The translations under genes and the position numbers were made by a program. A stretch of DNA of 6,101 bases from Rhodospirillales bacterium. GTDB taxonomy: Bacteria; Pseudomonadota; Alphaproteobacteria; Rhodospirillales; Defluviicoccaceae. Under the pieces are notes generated by a model. The model was not told the origin of the DNA. It saw only the letters and a program-made list of their open reading frames with translations, and did not search any database. The stretch spans positions 1 through 6,101 of the forward strand of contig JAUXFS010000129.1 of assembly GCA_030622775.1 (NCBI GenBank), given 5' to 3'. Positions 1-4,556 of this stretch are shown here, in pieces (the stretch's first letter is position 1; each line of letters begins with the position of its first letter).

Positions 1-2
1 AA

Positions 3-152
3 CGGGCCGGGTATCAGTCCGGGGCCACTGCCGCGGGCGGCGGCGGAAAAGCCCGCACTCTTCCCCAAGCGTCGAGCGTACGGCCGCCGACCTCCAGCGC
101 CATCGACATGAGCGCGCTGCGTCAACGGGCCGGTCGCCAAAGCCACTATTGA
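3..152 (+). CDS. C-terminal end of an upstream gene, possibly the formate dehydrogenase beta (Fe-S) subunit
   Basis: An open frame enters from the left edge and runs 49 codons to TGA at 150-152. It begins RAGYQSGATAAGGGGKAR and ends in a low-complexity, Pro/Ser/Arg-rich tail finishing in RQSHY. Its codons are GC3-rich like the neighbouring genes, whereas the other two frames give very Arg/Pro-rich translations. The stop lies 37 bases before the gamma-subunit start, a spacing typical of one operon. In FdnGHI/FdoGHI-type loci the gene just before the cytochrome b subunit is the 4Fe-4S beta subunit, which is why I propose that identity. No Cys cluster is visible in this fragment, so the name rests on gene order alone. 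It could equally be another small accessory protein. Confidence 0.5.
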   Translation, partial: RAGYQSGATAAGGGGKARTLPQASSVRPPTSSAIDMSALRQRAGRQSHY

Positions 153-176
153 TAGCCTGACTCGAGAAAAAGGGCC

Positions 177-181
177 GGGAG
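177..181 (+). promoter_or_regulatory. Ribosome binding site of the formate dehydrogenase gamma gene
   Basis: GGGAG lies 8 bases before the ATG at 190. It is the only purine-rich Shine-Dalgarno match at the right distance, and it supports that start over any downstream Met codon. Confidence 0.6.
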
Positions 182-189
182 CCGATACC

Positions 190-1320
190 ATGAACGGGTT
201 CACCATATACCAACGTGCATTGATATTGCGCCGCCTCGCCATCGGGTTCGCTGTGGTCCTGGCCGTGCTCTATGCCGGCGCGGCCGGTCTCACCCTGTCG
301 CCGAGCCTCGAAGCCCCGGCGGTCGCGCAAACCGAGGGCGCCGTTCCCGGGAGCAGCCTTGGCAACACCAACGACGCCGAGTTTTGGCGGCAGGTGCGTG
401 GAGGCGCCACCGGAAGGGTTTCGATCCCCGACGACAAGGCGGCGTTCCTGGTTCAATCCGAGGGCGACAACTGGCGCGCGTGGCGCAACGGCCCGATCTT
501 GGTGGTCGGCGCAATCACCTTCTGGGTGATGTTCTTCGTCGTCTACGGCTTCTACATGCTGCGCGGCACGATCAAGATCCGGATGGGCAAGGCGGGGCGC
601 AAAATCCTCCGTTTCACTACCCTCGAACGGTTCGCCCACTGGCTGACGGCGGGCTCGTTCATCATCCTCGCGATCACCGGCGTCAACATGCTGTATGGCC
701 GGCTTGTCGTCAGGTTCTTCCAGCAACTGACGGTGGGGACAAAGCCCGGGACGATGCAAGGCAGCGAGACCTACGCGACGATCACCGAGTTCGGCAAGTA
801 CGTCCACAACTACGTGGCGTTCGCGTTCATGGCCGGCCTGCTGCTGATCTTCGTGCTGTGGGTGCGCGACAACGTCTGGGACAAATACGATTGGGGGTGG
901 ATCAAGAAAGGCGGCGGCCTGCTGTTCGCCACCGAGCACCCCCCCGCCGACAAGTTCAACTTCGGCCAGAAGACGGTGTTCTGGGCGGTGATGATCGGCG
1001 GCGGCGTGCTGTCGTTCACCGGGCTCAATCTTCTGTTCCCGTTCGTCCTGTTCGATCTGCAGGCCCAGCAATGGATCCAGGCGATCCACGCCACCGTGTC
1101 GCAGATCCTGTGCATGATGATGGTCGCCCACATCTACATCGGCACCGTCGGCATGGAGGACGCGATCGACACCATGACCGACGGCTACGTCGACGAGAAC
1201 TGGGCCAAGGAACACCACAGCGCCTGGCTGGAAAAACTCCGCCGCAAGGGCGAGCTCGAATACCAGCAGCCCCCCGCCGACCAGCCCCCCGCCCCGGAGC
1301 AAACCGCTCCGGCGGAGTAG
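190..1320 (+). CDS. fdoI: Formate dehydrogenase gamma subunit, membrane cytochrome b
   Basis: This 376-aa protein is the membrane anchor of a respiratory formate dehydrogenase. It carries two b hemes and passes electrons from the Fe-S subunit to quinone. The first hydrophobic segment (about residues 17-35) is followed by a roughly 65-residue extracytoplasmic stretch. The core follows: membrane segments at about 102-124, 147-169, 207-226, 262-285 and 297-318. Candidate heme ligands are His150 (in RFAHW), His206 (YVHNY), His300 (IHATVSQ) and His314 (MVAHIYIG). The 14-residue spacing of the last pair matches that of E. coli FdnI as I remember it. The motif GTVGMEDAIDTM followed by WAKEHH is typical of the family C-terminus. 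The protein is much longer than E. coli FdnI (about 217 aa) because of the N-terminal extension and a Pro-rich tail; I recall longer forms of this kind in other proteobacteria. No fdhE follows it. The symbol is by homology; fdnI or fdhC would serve equally. Confidence 0.93.
   Translation: MNGFTIYQRALILRRLAIGFAVVLAVLYAGAAGLTLSPSLEAPAVAQTEGAVPGSSLGNTNDAEFWRQVRGGATGRVSIPDDKAAFLVQSEGDNWRAWRNGPILVVGAITFWVMFFVVYGFYMLRGTIKIRMGKAGRKILRFTTLERFAHWLTAGSFIILAITGVNMLYGRLVVRFFQQLTVGTKPGTMQGSETYATITEFGKYVHNYVAFAFMAGLLLIFVLWVRDNVWDKYDWGWIKKGGGLLFATEHPPADKFNFGQKTVFWAVMIGGGVLSFTGLNLLFPFVLFDLQAQQWIQAIHATVSQILCMMMVAHIYIGTVGMEDAIDTMTDGYVDENWAKEHHSAWLEKLRRKGELEYQQPPADQPPAPEQTAPAE
1294..1312 (+). terminator. Hairpin at the 3' end of the formate dehydrogenase gamma gene
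   Basis: CCGGAGC (1294-1300) and GCTCCGG (1306-1312) form a perfect 7-bp stem with a 5-base loop. They lie inside the last codons, just before the TAG stop. No T-tract follows, so intrinsic termination is doubtful. It may instead slow 3' exonucleases, or be a by-product of GC-rich coding sequence. Confidence 0.25.
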
Positions 1321-1358
1321 GGTGTTCGGAGAGGCCAGGCAGGCGACATCACACGAGG

Positions 1359-1391
1359 TTGCAACGTGCGTACAAAGTATGACAATGTATG
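1359..1391 (+). promoter_or_regulatory. Candidate promoter and operator of the ParD-like gene
   Basis: TTGCAA (1359-1364) and GACAAT (1381-1386) have a 16-base spacer and match the sigma70 boxes at 4 of 6 positions each. GTATG occurs at 1377-1381 and again at 1387-1391, exactly one helical turn apart, with GCATG at 1391-1395 as a weaker third copy. Ribbon-helix-helix antitoxins commonly bind short tandem repeats spaced about one turn and repress their own promoter. The match is suggestive only. If the promoter is real, the transcript would have almost no leader. Confidence 0.3.
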
Positions 1392-1682
1392 CATGTGAGT
1401 AACGTCGAGCGCATCACCGTCACCCTTACCATCGACATGGCCGACCACGTACGTTCCGCCGTCTCGGCCGGCGAGTACGCTTCGAACAGCGAGATCGTGC
1501 GCGAAGCGCTGCGCGACTGGCGGCACAACCGGGCGCTTCGCCGGCGCGAGTTGGACGAGTTGCGTGCAGATGTTCGTCGGGGCATTTCCGATGCCGAAGC
1601 CGGGCGCGTGCATGATTTCGATCCAGAAAGGATCATCGAGAAAGGTGGCCGCCGATTAGCCCGTCGCGCGTCCTCCGACTGA
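1389..1682 (+). CDS. parD: ParD-family ribbon-helix-helix antitoxin, apparently without a toxin
   Basis: This 97-aa protein resembles type II antitoxins of the ParD/CopG class. The short beta strand VERITVTLTIDMADHV (about 6-21) and the helices AGEYASNSEIVREALRDW (about 27-44) make the DNA-binding ribbon-helix-helix fold. The charged C-terminal half (RRRELDELRADVRRGISDAEAGRV, then FDPERII) is the usual toxin-wrapping region. The length is normal for the family. The start is uncertain: ATG 1389 and GTG 1395 are in frame, neither has a clear Shine-Dalgarno sequence, and Met17 would cut off the DNA-binding strand. ParE normally follows directly or overlaps, but no ParE-like frame exists in the next 500 bases on this strand. 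It is therefore an orphan antitoxin, the survivor of a decayed pair, or a plain regulator. Confidence 0.85.
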   Translation: MHVSNVERITVTLTIDMADHVRSAVSAGEYASNSEIVREALRDWRHNRALRRRELDELRADVRRGISDAEAGRVHDFDPERIIEKGGRRLARRASSD

Positions 1683-1716
1683 CCCGACTTCGGCCTGGAC
1701 CAAGCCGATTTGGAGC

Positions 1717-1735
1717 AGTAGGCCCGAAGCCTACT
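1717..1735 (-). terminator. Hairpin with UUCG-type loop ending the 41-aa microprotein gene
   Basis: AGTAGGC (1717-1723) and GCCTACT (1729-1735) form a perfect 7-bp stem. Read on the minus strand the loop is TTCGG, so RNA made from that strand carries a stable UUCG-type loop next to a C-G pair. The opposite strand gives CCGAA. The stem includes the TAG stop of the microprotein gene. There is no T-tract after it on either strand. It sits between convergent genes and could serve the ParD-like gene as well. Confidence 0.4.
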
Positions 1736-1856
1736 CCACCCGGACGTTCGGCGTCGAATATCGGTCGGCGCTGCTGAATTTCACGTTGTCCAGCACCACC
1801 CCGGCGGTGGCGGCGATGATGATGGTCGCGGCGAACGCCATCCACATGGCTTTCAT
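1731..1856 (-). CDS. Small single-span membrane protein, 41 aa
   Basis: This short minus-strand frame begins MKAMWMAFAATIIIAATAG and ends SSADRYSTPNVRVE. It has a Lys near the N-terminus, one hydrophobic segment (about residues 5-22), then a short polar tail, so it should insert as a single-pass protein or carry an uncleaved signal anchor. GGGG (1864-1867) lies 7 bases before the ATG and is a plausible ribosome binding site. A TATGAT box lies about 40 bases upstream, and a hairpin overlaps the stop codon. I recall tiny alphaproteobacterial proteins with the same plan, a hydrophobic N-terminus followed by a tail like SSAxxYSTxNVRL, usually annotated hypothetical. That is memory and was not checked. 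No function is known to me. Confidence 0.65.
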   Translation of the reverse strand: MKAMWMAFAATIIIAATAGVVLDNVKFSSADRYSTPNVRVE

Positions 1857-1897
1857 GGCTCGACCCCATCGTCGTTGACACGGTTTTTCACAATCTC

Positions 1898-1903
1898 ATC
1901 ATA
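1898..1903 (-). promoter_or_regulatory. Candidate -10 box of the 41-aa microprotein gene
   Basis: On the minus strand this reads TATGAT, five of six bases of the sigma70 -10 consensus. It would start transcription near 1891 and leave a leader of about 35 bases before the ATG at 1856. No good -35 box stands 16-18 bases further upstream, so confidence is low. Confidence 0.3.
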
Positions 1904-1907
1904 TTGA

Positions 1908-2069
1908 ACAAAAGGCGGCCTGATTCCTAGAGCGCGAAGTCACCCAAGCCACTTCCGACGATTGGAAGTAGCGGATCGCTGGGCTTCCCTAGCAGGGATC
2001 GACAATCCGATGAATCGCTCAAAGGCAACCGCGTTCGACAATAGCGATCGTGCTTCCTGGCTCGCATGA
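1908..2069 (+). pseudogene. Possible gene relict without a credible start
   Basis: In the stretch 1857-2243, which has no annotated gene, one plus-strand frame is open from just after a TGA at 1905-1907 to a TGA at 2067-2069. Its second half is protein-like in composition: ADRWASLAGIDNPMNRSKA followed by TAFDNSDRASWLA. The only ATG (2010) would give 19 residues; TTG 1962 would give 35. No Shine-Dalgarno sequence precedes either. It may be the C-terminus of a gene whose front is lost, or coincidence. The closing TGA occupies the same place in the upstream 28-base repeat as the higA stop does in the downstream copy. I do not recognise the family. The rest of this intergenic stretch shows a small inverted repeat, ACTTCC (1951-1956) with GGAAGT (1964-1969), and nothing else I can name. 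Confidence 0.25.
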
Positions 2070-2094
2070 CACACCACAGGCAACTCTGTTTCAG
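2067..2094 (+). repeat. Upstream copy of the direct repeat flanking higBA
   Basis: This 28-base segment matches 2927-2954 at 25 of 28 positions, including the core CAGGCAAYTCTGTTTCAG (Y is C here). It starts with a TGA that closes the possible relict frame and ends 149 bases before higB. The flanks on either side are not obviously similar. Confidence 0.7.
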
Positions 2095-2193
2095 GTACCG
2101 ACGTCACGACCGCTTTTCGCAGGTCCGGTTGTGGGACGGCTTTGTCTCCCTTCGAGAAAGACGGTCTCTGTCGGAGAAATACCTTGCGGCCTA

Positions 2194-2236
2194 TTGATAT
2201 TCCGTGAAAAGAATGTCACTATATTCCTCGAAGGGA
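2194..2236 (+). promoter_or_regulatory. Candidate promoter, operator and ribosome binding site of higBA
   Basis: TATATT (2220-2225) is a good -10 match. TTGATA (2194-2199) upstream is the best -35, but the spacing is 20 bases (18 if ACTATA is taken as the -10). ATATTCC occurs at 2197-2203 and again at 2221-2227, so a repeat overlaps each box. This arrangement would suit repression by the HigA or HigB-HigA complex. ATTCC (2223-2227) also pairs with GGAAT (2234-2238). AAGGGA (2231-2236), 7 bases before the higB ATG, is a good Shine-Dalgarno sequence. Confidence 0.4.
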
Positions 2237-2243
2237 ATTCCAC

Positions 2244-2591
2244 ATGTGGGACGTGGAGGCGACCGATGCCTTTGAGGAATGGTGGGGCAAGCTCACCGAG
2301 CAGGAGCAGGACGATGTAACGGCCCTGGTCGAATTGCTGGAGGAGCGGGGGCCGAAGCTGCCCTTTCCGTATTCCTCGGGCATCGAGGGCTCTAAACTCT
2401 CCCACATGCGTGAATTGCGTATCCAGTCGCACGGTGAACCGATCCGCGTGTTTTACGCGTTCGATCCGCGCCGGGTTGCCGTACTACTGGTCGGCGAAAT
2501 CAAGACCGGCAAGGAAAAGCGTTTTTACAAGAAGTATGTCCCGAGGGCGGACAAGCTCTACGAGCAACACATAAAGAGTTTGGAGGGTTGA
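2244..2591 (+). CDS. higB: HigB-like toxin, RelE/ParE superfamily (Gp49-like)
   Basis: This 115-aa protein is the toxin of a type II toxin-antitoxin pair. Members of this RelE-fold family are mostly ribosome-dependent mRNA endonucleases. The family pattern is clear: an N-terminal WDVEATDAFEEWW strand-helix, ELLEERGPKLPFPYSSGIEG (about 31-49), then SHMRELRIQ (53-61), IRVFYAFDPRR (67-77), VAVLLVGEIKTGKE (78-91), and a C-terminal helix beginning with FYKKYVPRADKLYEQHI. The basic residues Arg56, Arg59, Arg68, Arg76 and Lys88 are candidates for RNA contact. The length is normal and the gene looks intact. It precedes its antitoxin, the higBA order, and its stop lies 2 bases before the higA ATG, so the two are translationally coupled. 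Base composition just upstream is AT-richer than the metalloenzyme genes, which fits acquisition. Confidence 0.9.
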   Translation: MWDVEATDAFEEWWGKLTEQEQDDVTALVELLEERGPKLPFPYSSGIEGSKLSHMRELRIQSHGEPIRVFYAFDPRRVAVLLVGEIKTGKEKRFYKKYVPRADKLYEQHIKSLEG

Positions 2592-2593
2592 CC

Positions 2594-2929
2594 ATGGCCA
2601 GGAAGTTTTCGGAACTGACAAAGGACTTTTCGCCCGAGCGCCGAGAGCGCGTCGAGGCAACCAAGGCGTTCTTGCGGGAAGATATGGAACTGGCCGAGTT
2701 GCGTCAGGCGCTTTCCCTCACCCAGGCCACCCTGGCCGAGGCGCTCGGCGTCAAGCAGGCCGAGATCTCCAAGATCGAAAACCGCGCGGACGTTTTCGTC
2801 AGCACCCTGCGCCGGTTCATTCAGGCCATGGGCGGCGATCTCGAAATCCGCGCCGTCTTTCCCGACCGAGCCGTGACGATCAAGAATTTCTCGTCTCTGG
2901 CGCACGACGAGGGCAAAGCGGAGCGCTGA
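2594..2929 (+). CDS. higA: HigA-like antitoxin, XRE-family helix-turn-helix
   Basis: This 111-aa protein is the antitoxin partner of the preceding toxin and its likely autorepressor. An N-terminal charged helical region (about 1-35) leads to an XRE/Cro-type helix-turn-helix at about 37-80. LRQALSLTQATLAEALGV holds the first helices, KQAEISKIENRAD the recognition helix, and VSTLRRFIQAMGGDLEIRAVFP closes the domain. I chose ATG 2594 because GGAGG (2582-2586) sits 7 bases upstream. The in-frame TTG at 2588 would add two residues, overlap the higB stop and leave too little space from the GGAGG. The gene starts 2 bases after higB ends, so one mRNA should make both. Its stop codon falls within the downstream copy of the 28-base repeat. 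Confidence 0.9.
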   Translation: MARKFSELTKDFSPERRERVEATKAFLREDMELAELRQALSLTQATLAEALGVKQAEISKIENRADVFVSTLRRFIQAMGGDLEIRAVFPDRAVTIKNFSSLAHDEGKAER

Positions 2930-2954
2930 GACACTACAGGCAATTCTGTTTCAG
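2927..2954 (+). repeat. Downstream copy of the direct repeat flanking higBA
   Basis: This is the second copy of the repeat at 2067-2094, with three differences (G for C at 2930, T for C at 2935 and at 2944). It begins with the TGA stop of higA and runs into the intergenic region. The two copies are 860 bases apart and enclose the complete toxin-antitoxin pair with its promoter. There is no transposase or integrase between them and no terminal inverted repeat. Confidence 0.7.
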
Positions 2955-3063
2955 AGAACGCCGATCCGCGCCGTCGTCGTTCGGGTGCCAAGGGCCTACC
3001 CTCGGTTCTCATCGCTTCCCCCTGGAACAAAACATTGCGGCTCCACTTCCGAACTCTTGATCC

Positions 3064-3088
3064 CGATCCGCTCGACCACCTCGGATCG
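3064..3088 (-). terminator. Inverted repeat downstream of the WD40-cytochrome gene
   Basis: CGATCCG (3064-3070) and CGGATCG (3082-3088) make a perfect 7-bp stem with an 11-base loop. It lies 28 bases past the end of the WD40-cytochrome c gene on the minus strand, in the convergent gap with higA. No T-tract follows, so a terminator role is only a guess from position. Confidence 0.25.
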
Positions 3089-3108
3089 CTTTACCGAATC
3101 GGTAACGC
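3088..3108. repeat. 21-bp dyad, operator-like
   Basis: TTACCGA-A-TCGGTAA (3091-3105) is a perfect 7-bp inverted repeat with a single central base. After one mismatch, two further pairs extend it to 3088-3108. The one-base centre suits a dimeric DNA-binding protein better than an RNA hairpin. It sits between convergent gene ends, where operators are unusual, so it may instead fold with the adjacent inverted repeat as a 3'-end structure. Confidence 0.45.
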
Positions 3109-3115
3109 GTCGTTC

Positions 3116-4441
3116 TCAATCCCGCGAAGGTTCGGTGCATTTCTCCGCCTCCGTGAGGATCTTCAGATAGTCGATCAGCTCGTTCAGCGCTTCCCGGTCG
3201 GGGATGCGTTGCAGCGGCATTTTGGTGCCGGGGAGGTAGGTCGCCGGGCCCTGCTCGAACAGTTCGCCGAGGGTTTGCTCGTTCCAGACGAACGAGGCGT
3301 CGCGAAGCGACGTGGAATAGGTGTAGCCGGGGACCGATCCGGCGCGGCGGCCGAACAGGCGGGCGAAATGCGGCCCGGAACGGCGCACCCCGTTGGCGTC
3401 GAGGGAATGGCAGTTGGCGCAGGCGCGATAGAGTTTGGCGCCGGGATGGGTGCTTTCCAGCCACGGCTTCGGCTCGGTGTCGCCTTCGCCGGGCAGGCCG
3501 ATCCGTTCGCCGGTCTCCAGGTGCCAGACCCGGACCGACTCGTCGGAGCTCGCCGACATCGCGAAGCGTCCGTCCGGGGTGAACGCGACCGCCCACACCG
3601 GCCGGTCGTGGGCCTGGATGAACCGGACCGGCTGGCCGGTTTCGAGCGACCAGTGGATCACCCAGCCATCGCGGCCGCCGGAGAGGGCGAAATTTCCGTC
3701 GGGCGCGAACGCCACGCCGAAAACCGGGCCCTCGTGACTGCGCATGGTCCGCAACTCGGTCCGAGCGACCGGGTCCCACAGACGGACGGTCTCGTCGATG
3801 CCGGCCGACAGCAGGCGCGAGCCGTCGGGAGACACCGCCAGATCGGTGACCGCCATGTCGTGTCCCCGCAGGACGCCGATGCGGGTTCCCGTCGCCGTAT
3901 CCCAGATCCGGATGGCGCCGTCCTTGTCGCCGCTGAACAGGATCTTGCCGTCGCCGCCGAAGGCGACCGCGTTGACCCCCGACGGGTGGTCCAGGCGATG
4001 GATCTCGTTTCCGCCGGCGATGTCCCACAGCCTGACCGACCGGTCCCAACTGGCCGAGGCGGCGACGTCGCCGGCGGGGGCTACGGCCACCGAGGCGACC
4101 TTCATCCGGTGTCCCACGAGACGGCGGAGCGAGGTTCGCGTCTCCAGATCCCAGACGATAATGGCGCCGTCGTCGCCGCCGGTCAGCGCCCGGTTCTCGC
4201 CGGGCACGAAGGCGACCGTATTGACCGGCCCATAGTGCCCGCTGAGTTCGCCCAGTTCCTTCTGAACGCCAAAATCCCACAGGCGCGCCGTGTAATCGAA
4301 GCTGGCGGTGATCACCCGCGATCCGTCGGGAGAGACGGCCACCGCCCTGACCATGCCGCCGTGCCCGGAGAAGTCGGCAACCGCCGCCCCCGCCCACAGA
4401 AGGACGGTGAGTGCCGAGGTGACCGAAAAGGATCGAACCAT
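3116..4441 (-). CDS. Secreted WD40 seven-blade propeller fused to a C-terminal cytochrome c
   Basis: From ATG 4441 this is 441 aa. Residues 1-22 are a signal peptide (VRSFSVTSALTVLLWAGAAVA, likely cut before Asp23). Seven WD40 repeats follow at about 26-57, 68-98, 110-140, 151-181, 193-223, 235-265 and 277-307. Most end in WD-type motifs (RLWD, IVWD, RIWD, HWS, VWH) and contain PDG turns, enough for one closed beta-propeller. The C-terminal domain (about 332-435) is a class I cytochrome c with heme motif CANCH (341-345) and a likely axial Met408 in PGTKMPL. It should act in the periplasm, carrying electrons while the propeller binds a partner. The partner and role are unknown. An in-frame ATG at 4495 would add 18 residues ahead of the signal peptide, but it lies inside the predicted -10 box. 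At 4441 a GGAG stands 8 bases upstream. It follows moeA on the same strand after about 115 bases, with its own promoter. Confidence 0.9.
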   Translation of the reverse strand: MVRSFSVTSALTVLLWAGAAVADFSGHGGMVRAVAVSPDGSRVITASFDYTARLWDFGVQKELGELSGHYGPVNTVAFVPGENRALTGGDDGAIIVWDLETRTSLRRLVGHRMKVASVAVAPAGDVAASASWDRSVRLWDIAGGNEIHRLDHPSGVNAVAFGGDGKILFSGDKDGAIRIWDTATGTRIGVLRGHDMAVTDLAVSPDGSRLLSAGIDETVRLWDPVARTELRTMRSHEGPVFGVAFAPDGNFALSGGRDGWVIHWSLETGQPVRFIQAHDRPVWAVAFTPDGRFAMSASSDESVRVWHLETGERIGLPGEGDTEPKPWLESTHPGAKLYRACANCHSLDANGVRRSGPHFARLFGRRAGSVPGYTYSTSLRDASFVWNEQTLGELFEQGPATYLPGTKMPLQRIPDREALNELIDYLKILTEAEKCTEPSRD

Positions 4442-4487
4442 CCCGTGTTCTCCGTCGCGGGCCGTCCAACCGTCTCTATTGAGAGCT

Positions 4488-4516
4488 ATTATCACCGGGC
4501 TGCCCGACGTTGTCCA
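4488..4516 (-). promoter_or_regulatory. Sigma70-like promoter of the WD40-cytochrome c gene
   Basis: On the minus strand TGGACA (4516-4511) and GATAAT (4493-4488) are separated by exactly 17 bases, and each matches the consensus at five of six positions. Transcription would start near 4481 and leave a leader of about 40 bases to ATG 4441. This argues that the gene is expressed independently of moeA and that the upstream ATG at 4495 is not used. Confidence 0.6.
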
Positions 4517-4519
4517 CAG

Positions 4520-4551
4520 CGCGACCGCGGAACGGCCGTTCCGGCGTCGCG
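4520..4551. repeat. 32-bp dyad between moeA and the WD40-cytochrome promoter
   Basis: CGGAACGGCCGTTCCG (4528-4543) is a perfect 16-bp palindrome. After two mismatched pairs, a further six pairs (4520-4525 with 4546-4551) extend it to 32 bp, with 14 of 16 pairs matched. It starts 5 bases past the moeA stop and ends 3 bases upstream of the -35 box of the next gene. It could be the 3' hairpin of the moeA transcript, though no T-tract follows, or a binding site for a dimeric regulator of the cytochrome gene. Confidence 0.5.
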
Positions 4552-4556
4552 AAACG

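Noticed and set aside
384..1382. 332-aa open frame in another plus-strand frame over the formate dehydrogenase gene
   Set aside because: It lacks membrane segments and family motifs and is very Arg-rich. The frame at 190-1320 encodes the full cytochrome b.
1633..1881. 82-aa minus-strand frame overlapping the microprotein
   Set aside because: Its His/Arg-rich translation looks like a shadow. The 41-aa frame in another register has a hydrophobic span, a ribosome binding site and a hairpin at its stop.
1875..1902. TTGACA (1875-1880) with CATCAT (1897-1902) as a plus-strand promoter
   Set aside because: The -35 match is perfect, but no plus-strand gene starts for about 340 bases and higB has nearer signals. 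It may be coincidence within the microprotein leader.
2050..2319. 89-aa plus-strand frame starting at GTG 2050
   Set aside because: It runs into higB in another frame, has no ribosome binding site, and shows no domain.
2588..2593. TTG at 2588 as the higA start
   Set aside because: It adds only two residues, overlaps the higB stop and sits too close to the GGAGG, which is well placed for ATG 2594.
2067..2954. Transposon or CRISPR reading of the repeat pair
   Set aside because: There are only two copies 860 bases apart, with no spacers, no terminal inverted repeats and no transposase between them.
4442..4495. Upstream ATG at 4495 as the start of the WD40-cytochrome gene
   Set aside because: It puts 18 polar residues before the signal peptide, has no good ribosome binding site, and lies within the predicted -10 box. 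ATG 4441 fits better.
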